Assembly (NCBI GenBank): GCA_032718475.1
Contig: JAUCBJ010005600.1
Span: 62,001-126,000 of the forward strand
DNA from: Nemertoderma westbladi
Taxonomy: Eukaryota; Xenacoelomorpha; Nemertodermatida; Nemertodermatidae
DNA: 64,000 nucleotides
Direction: 5' to 3'
Shown here: in pieces, positions 44,912-57,379 of the stretch
Position numbering within the stretch: the stretch's first letter is position 1
Layout: each line of letters starts with the position of its first letter
Position numbers and translations under genes: made by a program
Notes under the pieces: generated by a model
What the model saw: the letters and a program-made list of their open reading frames with translations, nothing else
The model's database searches: none
Told to the model about the DNA's origin: nothing

Positions 44912-47900
44912 TGCTGGCGGCCGTCTGAATCCTGTTTGTGCCGTCTCTGTGGCGACAACGCCTGCTGGCGGCCGTCTGAATCCTGTTTGTGCCGTCGATG
45001 TGGCGTCAACGCCTACTGGCGGCCGTCTGAATCCTATTTGTGCCGTCTCTGTGGCGTCAACGCCTACTGGCAGCCGTCTGAATCCTATTTGTGCCGTCTC
45101 TGTGGCGTCAACACATGCTGGCGGCCGTCTGAATCCTGTTTGTGCCGTCTCTGTGGCGACAACGCCTGCTGGCGGCCGTCTGAATCCTGTTTGTGCCGTC
45201 TCTGTGGCGTCAACGCCTACTGGCGGCTGTCTGAATCCTATTTGTGCCGTCTCTGTGGCGTCAACGCATGCTGGCGGCCGTCTGAATCCTGTTTGTGCCC
45301 TCTCTGTGGCGACAACGCCTGTTGGCGCCCGTAAAATCCTGTTTGTGCCCTCTCTGTGGCGACAACGCCTGCTGGCGGCGGTCTGAATCCTGTTTGTGCC
45401 GTCTCTGTGGCGTCAACGCCTGCTGGCGGCCGTCTGAATCCTGTTTGTGCCATCTCTGTGGCGTCAATGCCTAGTGGCGGGCGACTGAATCATGTTTGTG
45501 CCGTCTCTGTGGCGACAACGCCTGCTGGCGACCGTCTGAATCCTGTTTGTGCCGTCACTATGGTGTCAACGCCTGCTGGCGGACATCTGAATCCTGTTTG
45601 TTCAGTCTCTGTGGCGTCAACGCCTGCTGGCGGGAGTCTGAATCCTGTTTGTGCCGTCTCTGTGGCGTCAACGCCTGCTGGCAGCCATCTGAATCCTGTT
45701 TGTGCCGTCTCTGTGGCGTCAACGCCTGCTGGCGGCCGTCTGAATACTGTTTGTGCCGTCTCTGTGGCGTCAACGCCTGCTGGCGGCCGTCTGAATCCTG
45801 TTTGTGCCGTCTCTGTGGCGACAACGCCTGCTGGAGGCCGTCTGAATCCTGTTTGTGCCGTCTCTGTGGCGACAACGCCTGCTGGCGGCTGTCTGAATCC
45901 TGTTTGTGCCGTCTCTGTGGCGTCAACGCCTGCTGGCAGCCGTCTGAATCCTGTTTGTGCCGTCTCTGTGGCGTCAACGCCTGATGGCGGCCGTCTGAAT
46001 CCTGTTTGTGCCGTCTCTGTGGCGCCAACGCCTGCTGGAGGCCGTCTGAATCCTGTTTGTGCCGTCTCTGTGGCGAAAACGCCTGCTGGCGACCGTCTGA
46101 ATCCTGTTTGTGCCGTCTCTGTGGCGACAACGCCTGCTGGTGGCCATCTGAATCCTGTTTGTGCCGTCTCTGTGGCATCAACGCCAGCTGGCGGCCATCT
46201 GAATCCTGTTTGTGCCGTCTCTGTGGCAACAACACCTACTGGCGTCCGTCTGAATCCTGTTTGTGCCGTCTCTATGGCGACAACGCCTGCTGGCGGCTGT
46301 CTGAATCCTGTTTGTGCCATCTCTGTGGCATCAACGCCTGCTGGCGGCCGCCTGAATCCTGTTTGTGCCGTCTCTGTGGCGACAACGCCTACTGGCGTCC
46401 GTCTGAATCCTGTTTGTGCCGTCTCTGTGGCGACAACGCCTGCTGGCGGCCGCCTGAATCCTGTTTGTGCCATCTCTGTGGCGTCAACGCCTGCTGGCGG
46501 CCGTCTGAATCCTGTTTGTGACGTCTCTGTGGCGTCAACGCCTGCTGGCGGCCGTCTGAATCCTGTTTGTGCCCTCTCTGTGGCGACAACGCCTGTTGGC
46601 GCCCGTAAAATCCTGTTTGTGCCCTCTCTGTGGCGACAACGCCTGCTGGCGGCGGTCTGAATCCTGTTTGTGCCGTCTCTGTGGCGTCAACGCCTGCTGG
46701 CGGCCGTCTGAATCCTGTTTGTGCCATCTCTGTGGCGTCAATGCCTAGTGGCGGGCGACTGAATCATGTTTGTGCCGTCTCTGTGGCGACAACGCCTGCT
46801 GGCGACCGTCTGAATCCTGTTTGTGCCGTCACTATGGTGTCAACGCCTGCTGGCGGACATCTGAATCCTGTTTGTTCAGTCTCTGTGGCGTCAACGCCTG
46901 CTGGCGGGAGTCTGAATCCTGTTTGTGCCGTCTCTGTGGCGTCAACGCCTGCTGGCAGCCATCTGAATCCTGTTTGTGCCGTCTCTGTGGCGTCAACGCC
47001 TGCTGGCGGCCGTCTGAATACTGTTTGTGCCGTCTCTGTGGCGTCAACGCCTGCTGGCGGCCGTCTGAATCCTGTTTGTGCCGTCTCTGTGGCGACAACG
47101 CCTGCTGGAGGCCGTCTGAATCCTGTTTGTGCCGTCTCTGTGGCGACAACGCCTGCTGGCGGCTGTCTGAATCCTGTTTGTGCCGTCTCTGTGGCGTCAA
47201 CGCCTGCTGGCAGCCGTCTGAATCCTGTTTGTGCCGTCTCTGTGGCGTCAACGCCTGATGGCGGCCGTCTGAATCCTGTTTGTGCCGTCTCTGTGGCGCC
47301 AACGCCTGCTGGAGGCCGTCTGAATCCTGTTTGTGCCGTCTCTGTGGCGAAAACGCCTGCTGGCGACCGTCTGAATCCTGTTTGTGCCGTCTCTGTGGCG
47401 ACAACGCCTGCTGGTGGCCATCTGAATCCTGTTTGTGCCGTCTCTGTGGCATCAACGCCAGCTGGCGGCCATCTGAATCCTGTTTGTGCCGTCTCTGTGG
47501 CAACAACACCTACTGGCGTCCGTCTGAATCCTGTTTGTGCCGTCTCTATGGCGACAACGCCTGCTGGCGGCTGTCTGAATCCTGTTTGTGCCATCTCTGT
47601 GGCATCAACGCCTGCTGGCGGCCGCCTGAATCCTGTTTGTGCTGTCTCTGTGGCGACAACGCCTACTGGCGTCCGTCTGAATCCTGTTTGTGCCGTCTCT
47701 GTGGCGACAACGCCTGCTGGCGGCCGCCTGAATCCTGTTTGTGCCGTCTCTGTGGCGTCAACGCCTGCTGGCGGCCGTCTGAATCCTGTTTGTGACGTCT
47801 CTGTGGCGTCAACGCCTGCTGGCGGCCGTCTGAATCCTGTTTGTGCCGTCTCTGTGGCGACAACGCCTGCTGGCGGCCGTCTGAATCCTGTTTGTGCCGT

Positions 47901-50900
47901 CTCTGTGGCGACAACGCCTGCTGGCGGCCGTCTGAATCCTGTTTGTGCCGTCTCTGTGGCGTCAACGCCTGCTGGCGGCCATCTGAATCCTGTTTGCGCC
48001 ATCTCTGTGGCGACAACGCCTGCTGGCGGCCGTCTGAATCCTGTTTGTGACGTCTCTGTGGCGACAACGCCTGCTGGAGGCCGTCTGAATCCTGTTTGTG
48101 CCGTCTCTGTGGCGATAACGCCTGCTGGCGGCCATCTGAATCCTGTTTGTGCCGTCTCTGTGGCGACAACGCCTGCTGGCGGCCGTCTGAATCCTGTTTG
48201 TGCCGTCTCTGTGGCGCCAACGCCTGCTGGAGGCCGTCTGAATTCTGTTTGTGCCGTCTCTGTGGCGAAAACGCCTGCTGGCGACCGTCTGAATCCTGTT
48301 TGTGCCGTCTCTGTGGCGACAACGCCTGCTGGTGGCCATCTGAATCCTGTTTGTGCCGTCTCTGTGGCATCAACGCCAGCAGGCGGCCATCTGAATCCTG
48401 TTTGTGCCGTCTCTGTGGCAACAACACCTACTGGCGTCCGTCTGAATCCTGTTTGTGCCGTCTCTATGGCGACAACGCCTGCTGGCGGCTGTCTGAATCC
48501 TGTTTGTGCCATCTCTGTGGCATCAACGCCTGCTGGCGGCCGCCTGAATCCTGTTTGTGCCGTCTCTGTGGCGACAACGCCTACTGGCGTCCGTCTGAAT
48601 CCTGTTTGTGCCGTCTCTGTGGCGACAACGCCTGCTGGCGGCCGCCTGAATCCTGTTTGTGCCGTCTCTGTGGCGTCAACGCCTGCTGGCGGCCGTCTGA
48701 ATCCTGTTTGTGACGTCTCTGTGGCGTCAACGCCTGCTGGCGGCCGTCTGAATCCTGTTTGTGCCGTCTCTGTGGCGACAACGCCTGCTGGCGGCCGTCT
48801 GAATCCTGTTTGTGCCGTCTCTGTGGCGACAACGCCTGCTGGCGGCCGTCTGAATCCTGTTTGTGCCGTCTCTGTGGCGTCAACGCCTGCTGGCGGCCAT
48901 CTGAATCCTGTTTGCGCCATCTCTGTGGCGACAACGCCTGCTGGCGGCCGTCTGAATCCTGTTTGTGACGTCTCTGTGGCGACAACGCCTGCTGGAGGCC
49001 GTCTGAATCCTGTTTGTGCCGTCTCTGTGGCGATAACGCCTGCTGGCGGCCATCTGAATCCTGTTTGTGCCGTCTCTGTGGCGTCAACGCCTGCTGGCGG
49101 CCGTCTGAATCCTGTTTGTGCCGTCTCTGTGGCGACAATGCCTGCTGGTGGCCGTCTGAATTCTGTTTGTGCCGTCTCTGTGGCGACAACGCCTGCTGGC
49201 GGCCGTCTGAATCCTGTTTGTGCCGTCTCTGTGGCGACAACGTCTGCTGGCGGCCGTCTGAATCCTGTTTGTGCCGTCTCTGTGGCGACAACGCCTGCTG
49301 GCGGCCGTCTGAATCCTGTTTGTGCCGTCTCTGTGGCGTCAACGCCTGCTGACGGCCGTCTGAATCCTGTTTGTGCCGTCTCTGTGGCGACAACGCCTGC
49401 TGGCGGCCGTCTGAATCCTGTTTGTGCCGTCTCTGTGGCGTCAACGCCTGCTGGCGGCCGTCTGAATCCTGTTTGTGACGTCTCTGTGGAGACAACGCCT
49501 GCTGGCGGCCGTCTGAATTCTGTTTGTGCCGTCTCTGTGGCGACAACGCCTGCTGGCGGCCGTCTGAATCCTGTTTGTGCCGTCTCTGTGGCGACAACGC
49601 CTGCTGGCGGCCGTCTGAATCCTGTTTGTACCGTCTCTGTGGCGTTAACGCCTGCTGACGGCCGTCTGAATCCTGTTTGTGCCGTCTCTGTGGCGACAAC
49701 GCCTATTGGCGGCCGTCTGAATCCTGTTTGTGCCGTCTCTGTGGCGTCAAAGCCTGCTGGCGGCCGTCTTAATCCTGTTTTTGCTGTCTCTGTGGCGTCA
49801 ACGCCTGCTGGAGGCCGTCTGAATCCTGTTTGTGCCGTCTCTGTGGCGACAACGCCTGCTGGCGGCCGTCTGAATCCTGTTTGTGCCGTCTCTGTGGCGA
49901 CAAAGCATGCTGGCGGCCGTCTGAATCCTGTTTGTGCCGTCTCTGTGGCGACAACGCCTGCTGGAGGCCGTCTGAATCCTGTTTGTGCCGTCTCTATGGC
50001 GATAACGCCTGCTGGCGGCCGTCTGAATCCTGTTTGTGCCGTCTCTGTGGCGACAACGCCTGCTGGCAGCCGTCTGAATCCTGTTTGTGCCGTCTCTGTG
50101 GCGACAACGCCTGCTGGCGGCCGTCTGAATCCTGTTTGTGCCGTCTCTGTGGCGTCAATGCCTGCTGGAGGCCGCCTGAATCCTGTTTGTGCCGTCTCTG
50201 TGGCGACAACGCCTGCTGGCGGCAGTCTGAATCCTGTTTGTGCCGTCTCTGTGGCGACAACGCCTGCTGGCGGCCGTCTGAATCCTGTTTGTGCTGTCTC
50301 TGTGGCGTCAACGCCAGATGGCGGCCGTCTGAATCTTGTTTGTGCCGTCTCTGTGGCGTCAACGCCTGCTGGCGGCCGTCTGAATCCTGTTTGTGCCGTC
50401 TCTGTGGCGACAACGCCTGCTTGCGGCCGTCTGAATCCTGTTTGTGCCGTCTCTATGGCGACAACGCCTGCTGGCGGCCGTCTGAATCCTGTTTGTACCG
50501 TCTCTGTGGCCATAACGCCTGCTTGCGGCCGTCTGAATCTGTTTGTGCCGTCTCTGTGGCGTCAACGCCTGCTGGCGGCCGTCTGAATCCTGTTTGTGCC
50601 GTCTCTGTGGCGTCAACGCCTGCTGGCGGCCGTCTGAATCCTGTTTGTGCCGTCTCTGTGGCGTCAATGCCTGCTGGAGGCCGCCTGAATCCTGTTTGTG
50701 CCGTCTCTGTGGCGACAACGCCTGCTGGCGGCCGTCTGAATCCTGTTTGTGCCGTCTCTGTGGCGACAACGCCTGCTGGCGGCCGTCTGAATCCTGTTTG
50801 TGCCGTCTCTGTGGCGTCAACGCCAGCTGGCGGCCGTCTGAATCCTGTTTGTGCCGTCTCTGTGGCGTCAACGCCTGCTGGCGGCCGTCTGAATCCTGTT

Positions 50901-51944
50901 TGTTCCGTCTCTATGGCGACAACGCCTGCTTGCGGCCGTCTGAATCCTGTTTGTGCCGTCTCTATGGCGACAACGCCTGCTGGCGGCCGTCTGAATCCTG
51001 TTTGTGCCGTCTCTGTGGCGTCAAAGCCTGCTGGCGGCCGTCTTAATCCTGTTTTTGCTGTCTCTGTGGCGTCAACGCCTGTTGGCGGCCGTCTGAATCC
51101 TGTTTGTGCCGTCTCTGTGGCGTCAACGCCTGCTGGCGGCCGTCTGAATCCTGTTTGTGCCGTCTCTGTGGCGACAAAGCATGCTGGCGGCCGTCTGAAT
51201 CCTGTTTGTGCCGTCTCTGTGGCGTCAATGCCTGCTGGAGGCCGCCTGAATCCTGTTTGTGCCGTCTCTGTGGCGACAACGCCTGCTGGCGGCCGTCTGA
51301 ATCCTGTTTGTGCCGTCTCTGTGGCGACAACGCCTGCTGGCGGCCGTCTGAATCCTGTTTGTGCCGTCTCTGTGGCGTTAACGCCAGCTGGCGGCCGTCT
51401 GAATCCTGTTTGTGCCGTCTCTGTGGCGTCAACGCCTGCTGGCGGCCGTCTGAATCCTGTTTGTGCCGTATCTGTGGCGACAACGCCTGCTTGCGGCCGT
51501 CTGAATCCTGTTTGTGCCGTCTCTATGGCGACAACGCCTGCTGGCGGCCGTCTGAATCCTGTTTGTGCCGTGTCTGTGGCGATAACGCCTGCTTGCGGCC
51601 GTCTGAATCTGTTTGTGCCGTCTCTGTGGCGTCAACGCCTGCTGGCGGCCGTCTGAATCCTGTTTGTGCCGTCTCTGTGGCGTCAACGCCTGCTGGCGGC
51701 CGTCTGAATCTTGTTTGTTCCGTCTCTGTGGCGTCAACGCCTGCTGGCGGCCGTCTGAATCCTGTTTGTGCCGTCTCTGTGGCGTCAACGCCTGCTGGAG
51801 GCCGTCTGAATCCTGTTTGTGCCGTCTCTGTGGCGACAACGCCTGCTGGCGACCGTCTGAATCCTGTTTGTGCCGTCTCTGTGGCGTCAACGCCTGCTGG
51901 TGGCCGCCTGAATCCTGTTTGTGCCGTCTCTGTGGCGACAACGT
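44912..51944. repeat. 51-bp satellite amplified from a LINE zinc-motif segment
   Basis: About 138 tandem 51-bp units, in one plus frame encoding CRLCGDNACWRPSESCL (17 residues), with GTC/GAC alternation giving CGVNA or CGDNA. The first unit is in frame and co-linear with the preceding LINE C-terminus. The array ends at 51944 in unrelated DNA instead of the remaining LINE tail. Occasional 1-bp length changes shift the frame along the array. Duplications of about 1274 bp (45300-46570 against 46574-47845) and 918 bp (18 units; 47841 against 48759) are visible. Confidence 0.95.
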
Positions 51945-53776
51945 TTGATCTGCTCTCAATTAAATGCATTTCAGCCCAATGCTCTGAGATTAGCCTCGCA
52001 TATGCAATCCCTCTAACGAGCAAACCATCTATTTTCACAACCGTTTTAAAGCTACTGTAACTGACAAACTCTTAAATTACAATATTATTTAATGTAATTA
52101 TTTATTTATTTATTTTATTTAGATTAATTTTATGGATCATTTATATAAAGCTTATCCATTGGTCTTTATATCGAGTTCTTATACAAAAAATACAGTAAAC
52201 AGGCGAGGAATAAATAATTTATTCGAAAAATTGATATTCCGTCACTTTTAAACCTGGAGTCAGTAAAATCAAACTTTACGGTTTGGTGGTTTAAATGGAT
52301 ATATTAATGTTTAGGAACTTATGGTTTGCAGTTGCGGCTAAACGGATTTTATATTCCTTTTCCTCTCGCAAGTGTAATAAAGGTGGGTCTAACTAATTGC
52401 GTCTATATAGACCCTCATAATTCCAGTTGTGGTGGTGAACTTTAGACCGAAATATAAACTTGTTGTGACGTCAGCAGTTAAACAATGATATCGGGACTAC
52501 TTCAAAAAAAAACTTTACTCAAATAATATATATATTTATGAATACTTTTTTCATTTTTCTATGAAAACTCCATGGCAAACAATACTTAGTCTAAGAGAAT
52601 TATCATCCAAGGACTTGAATGTGATTTCCATTTAAAATACAAAAAATATGTCGAATTTTTACCTTGTCAAATAAACAATTTAAATTTATATTATAATATT
52701 TTTAAATATCCAATTATTATTAATTACTCACGATATATCATATTTATTATAATAATATATTATGTACATTGTACTATACAACCACATAAAATAATGAAGT
52801 ATATATATAAAGTATATATAAGTATATATATATAAACATAAAATCCCTTAATAATATATAATATAACGGAATGTTAACGTAAAGTCTACTATCTAAGCAC
52901 TCATTATAAAAAATATAAAAAGATAATTGGAAAAATTACTAACAAAATATATGTAGAATGTTGAAATATTTCTATTTGACCTCAACTACGTTTAAATCGA
53001 AAATATTTTTGCCACTGCATTTCAATGTTAATGTGACTAAAAGAATCCACTAGATGGTACAGTATTAATCAAGTTACTCAAGTTTTTAATTTTATCCGGA
53101 ATGCTGGCTGCTACAGGCGCAAAAATTTAGTGGGGAAACTTTCACTTTAATAACTTTCCCTAATTTATCTATTGGAAATGAATATTTCATCATCTAGTTT
53201 GTACAATTTTGGGCTGGTAGAAGCAATCCGGGTCGTATTATCATGATGACACTGTCGTGTTATTATATTAAACACGGCTCACACGGTGTATACAACAACA
53301 TCACATTGTTAAAACCAAATGAAATGAGGCGTCATCCATTAGTATTCCATAAGCCCGAGTCTAAAAGACACCGGAACATGATTTGGGGATATCCAACTAA
53401 CATGTTGGATATCTTTCATACGTAGTTAGACGGATTTGGTGAATAAGAATAATAACATCCTCAGGTTTTCTACAGTAAGTAAATCTACCATCTCAATAAA
53501 CCTCAGTAGCCGATGCAATATTGTGTAAATTCCTAATTATATAAATTATTAGCAAATAAATTAAATTAATTCAAATTTCATTGAAAATAATATTTCTAAG
53601 GTAACTATTTTGTTGACTACACCAGAAAATATGGCACAAAATGTATTTCACCTGCAAGTTTATATTACAAATAGTAATCGTAATTTTAATATAAATAATA
53701 CTAATTAATACAATAGGCCTCCTCCTCCGCGCATTGTTGCGTGGTAAGTTTGACCAACTTTATATAATTGTTGTCA
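51945..53776. other. AT-rich spacer, no gene seen
   Basis: Unique AT-rich sequence between the 51-bp array and the 3' end of the minus-strand gene. Short frames such as 53243-53425 have no recognisable content. The 3' UTR of the minus-strand gene must lie in the last few hundred bases, but no clear poly(A) signal was found. Confidence 0.5.
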
Positions 53777-56700
53777 TTAATTATTCAAGGAGGGTATAGT
53801 TTCTCTCATTCGTTTACACGGTATGGGACCAATAAGACTGTCACTATTATCCACATCAACTTCGTCCTGGACTGGTAAATCTTCAGTTTTATCCTACATG
53901 GCAAATATAAAATAATATTGCAATAATATGACTGTTGTGTAATATCATTACAGTAAAGCAATACTATAAATATATATATTGGAGTTAATAGTTGAACTAG
54001 TGGCATTAAATTATTAATTGAGATCATGAATGTTACTGGATATTAGTACCTCAATTTGGCACATTTAGTACGTCAATTAAGTTGTCTCAATGATACAGTA
54101 GACCCCCATGGGATACATTTTAGCGCATTTTAAACGATCCATTAAAATAATAATACAAGAGTTGTCCAGCAACCGGCTCTATACCCCTACTCCTATGAAT
54201 GGAATTAATAATAAAATAGGTAGGAAAATCGCAAAGTGAAATCTAATAATTATTGAACTCACTGTGAAACACATGCCATTGATTTGTATCCAATCACCAC
54301 GGGAATGAGAGTGATCTGATGCCGATGTCACTGAGCAACTTGATGTTGTTGGCGATGTTATCTGCGAATGTCGAAATGTAACCAAATTAATATTGTCATA
54401 AATCATCATGAATATTATTTTAACAGATGAAAATATCACAATTGAATGCAGAAGCGACGCCTGTACTCGTTCACATTATCATAATGAAACAAACATAAGG
54501 AATTATCCTATTCCAAATTAATAAAACTGGTCTTTTTTATACAGGATACGCTTCATACATAATAATGTTTCATGTCTACCTAGAACTATTGATAATCAGT
54601 AACACTGTTCATCCAAGTTTTGTTACGATTTATGAGTTTTTGTATAACTTTTGTGTCCAAAATCATATACACCGGAGTCGTAATAATAATTCAACAAGTT
54701 TCTTGGGAAAATTAACTTTTTATTTATTTTTTTTATCTATCTTACTTTATTGATATACTAAGCCTTAGTAGGTGTTCTGGTAGTGTAAGGAAGGATACTT
54801 ACCGCTGTCATAGAGTAGGAAGTTTCAAAGTCTGTTGGGAATTCCGTATAATTGCTGTTTCCGTTAAAATTATGATAAGAGTCATTTGTAGACCACACGT
54901 GACTTGGGAGTGACGCATTCGAGTTATAGGGATTAGATATGTTGAGTAAACTTGGGGAGATGTGATAGGTTGTCGGTGTTTGGTGGTCATCCGCGGTAAC
55001 ACAAGAGTTTGTGCAAGGCAGGTGGAATTCTGCAGTCTGCAGGTAGGCTGATTGTGTTTGGTCACCATTACCACTTGGAGATACAAACGAGTTTGAGGGT
55101 GGCAGGTGAAACTCGGTAGAATGCTGGTAAGTTGTCGGTGTGGTCTGGTTGTCGTTCGTTTCGGTAAAACTGGTGGATGGAATGTGAAAGGAGAATAAAC
55201 CAAAATCATCGGTAGTCGGTGGACTCTCGGGTCGTTTGTCATCGGAAACCAAAGGTTCAGACTGCATACTCTCGGTTGTATCCAATGCTTGATATTTTTG
55301 TGCTGATGGTATTGGTTGACTATTTGGCACAGGGTTACTTGGACAAGGGTCCGTGTTTGGCACATGGGTATCTGGTATGTTGTAATTATTGAGTCCAGAT
55401 AAATTACGTTTTGGGTAGCAGTTTCCGGTTGTGAATGTTCCCGGGTAACTACTTGATACAGGTGAGCCTGGGCTTTGGTAACAGTTTGGAACAGTTGAGA
55501 TGGGAGTTTGGTGACAGTTTGTGCCTGGACTTGGGTACGAGTTGTTTGGCATAAGGCTGGGATAGCAGTTTTGTACAGTTGCGCTGGGGCTGTTGTGGCA
55601 GTTTGGTATAGGTGTACCTGGGTTTTGGTATGAGTTTGGCATAGGTGTGCCTGAGTTAGGGTATGCATTTGGCAGGGGTGTGATGTCAGTACTAGGGTAG
55701 CGGTTTTGTAGAGTTGGGCTTGGGTTATGATGGCAGTTTATCAGTGGTGCACCTTGAAGTTGGTATGAATTCGACACAGGTATTCCTAAACTTGGGTAAC
55801 AGTTTGGAGCAGGTGTACCTGGGCTTAGGTAGCAGTTTTGTACTGTTTTGGTGGGGTTATGGTGAGAATTTTTCACAGGTGTGCCTGGATTAGGGGGGTA
55901 ACTATTGGGAACAGGTGTCCCTGCTCGAGGAGGGGAGTAACGGCTTGTATAACTGCTTTGTAGAGGAGTGGACTGGCAGCCAATATTAGGCTCACTATTA
56001 AACGATGATGGTTGGCTGTAAACTGATGACATGAATGAGTCTTCGTGTATTTCATTAGAGCCGCCTAAATTAAATAACAATTAAAGGTATATCAATAACA
56101 ACACTAATAATATAAATTAATAGTTTAAAAATAGATAAATATATGGCCATTTCATTGCGCTTTTAAGAAACGGAATTTCTTTCTACACACATTTAACTTG
56201 ATTTGATTTGTCATTAATGACATTATTATTGGTTCGCAGCAAACTTAGCCCGCGTTCAAGAGGACATTGTCACAAACCTTATTAGTTTTTTTATTAAATA
56301 ATTAATAATGCAAAATCTTCAGTTTGTTTAGCGGACGTTATGGATGGGCTAACTTATTATCACCAACCTGCTATCCTGATGCTAGTGTTAAGATCAGACA
56401 TAACAGAAGTGTTAATGGGATAGGCTGCTGGTGATTGGATAGAGTTAACGTTGGTATGGCGACATGATGTGTAGTAATTTTGATGGATCGCTGTTGGATC
56501 TGGAAACCGACAGTTGTAATATTGTTGCCTCGGTAACGGTGTTGGTATAGGAGGAGACAGGGTAGTTGGTGTGAAACTAAAAGGAAAAATACATATATTA
56601 TTTAATTAATGCTGCGATTATTATAAAAAACTCAGGAAATTTGGTATTTTATGAAAAAGGTGGAGGGGGTATAGGAAGGCATTCAAATTGGAGGAATATT

Positions 56701-57144
56701 GATATGTTAATGTGCATGCCAAAAGTAAAGTAAAGAAAAGTAAATTTTCTTCGGCCGCTAGGCCAGGGATTACGCACAAAGTCTGACGACTTATTTCCAA
56801 TGCGGTCCCCCCAGAATTTGACTCCCCAGAGGAAACTTCAGTACTCATTTAGCTACCACTTAAGGATGCAAGGCAGAGATGCTGGTCCCTTTAAAGCATT
56901 CGTGCCGAAACGAAAACTACCCTGGCCTATGTGAGGATCGAACCCACGACCTACAGGGGATGTGAATTCAATGCAACCACTACACCAAGGTGGAACCTTA
57001 GAAAACCCAGAAAGCCAAAGAAAACAATGTTGACATTTTGCACATTTAAATCAAACTTTTTAACAATATAAAACTTTGATATAACAAAAGCATTTTTACA
57101 TTACCGGTCGGTATATAACAGTGGCTCTGCATCAATATACTGTT
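53777..57144 (-). CDS. 3' part of a multi-exon gene, Pro/Ser/Asn-rich protein
   Basis: Five exons join in phase with GT-AG borders: 57105-57144 (40 nt), 56368-56576, 54803-56064, 54263-54361 and 53777-53893 (stop TAA at 53777). Strong signals include acceptor TTTCCCTACAG, donors GTAAGTAT (54802) and GTGAGT (54262), and acceptor GCCATGTAG before the last exon. The deduced C-terminal ~575 residues start QYIDAEPLLYTDR-FTPTTLSPPIP. The large exon is built of irregular repeats of 'PGTPVPNSYP' / 'PNCHNSP' type, then a Ser/Thr-rich acidic part. The protein ends CKRMRETIPSLNN. No folded domain is visible. The composition recalls transactivation or scaffold tails of nuclear proteins, but the gene is not identified. 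The 5' exons, which should carry any DNA-binding or catalytic domain, lie upstream (beyond 57144) and were not found. Confidence 0.75.
54803..56064 (-). CDS. Main exon of the Pro/Ser/Asn-rich gene
   Basis: The exon is 1262 nt. The acceptor TTATTTAATTTAG ends at 56065; two bases complete the split codon from the upstream exon, and the exon ends on a whole codon at 54803. The open frame would continue 15 codons into the intron to 54758, which explains a longer apparent ORF. Codons favour Pro, Asn, Ser, Tyr and Cys; NSYP and NCYP/NCH motifs recur about every 12-15 residues. Confidence 0.8.
56721..56995 (-). mobile_element. tRNA-derived SINE
   Basis: On the minus strand the head carries an A box (TGGTGTAGTGG, about 56976-56989) and a B box (GGGTTCGATCC, about 56936-56947) at tRNA-like spacing. 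A body of about 190 bp follows, and an A/T-rich tail of TTTACTTTTC units at 56721-56744. This is the standard make-up of an RNA polymerase III-transcribed SINE. It lies in an intron of the minus-strand gene, in the same orientation. The source tRNA and family are not identified. Confidence 0.8.
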
Positions 57145-57226
57145 CTGTAGGGAAACTTTTTCATACTAAAAACTTTCATCCCTTCCCTCTTTATTCCTGT
57201 AATTTCGGTCCCTAGAAATTTCCCTA

Positions 57227-57248
57227 GGGGGGGGGGGGGGGGGGGGGG
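57227..57248. repeat. 22-base G homopolymer
   Basis: Uninterrupted G run between the 40-nt exon and the LINE. Comparable runs occur at 6934-6951, 28990-29002 (G), 29592-29609 and 40819-40839 (C). Confidence 0.9.
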
Positions 57249-57379
57249 TTGTAATTTCCCCACACGCCTGTGAAGATAATTATTAGGTAACACAATTGCA
57301 AATCTATCTCGAAGCGACATGCTGCATTGCAGCTGCATTATATATGTATTCCCAAATATTAAAATATATTATTACAACG

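Noticed and set aside
46764-50513. 1249-codon antisense frame in the 51-bp array
   Set aside because: The sense frame with CRLC matches the neighbouring LINE and explains the unit; the antisense frame is a by-product of a stop-free unit.
56930-56995. A true tRNA gene
   Set aside because: A and B boxes are present but a cloverleaf acceptor stem does not close, and the sequence continues into a SINE body and tail.
57105-57126. A 22-nt exon using the acceptor GATGCAG
   Set aside because: The acceptor 18 bases further upstream (TTTCCCTACAG) has a far better pyrimidine tract and keeps the same phase, giving the 40-nt exon.
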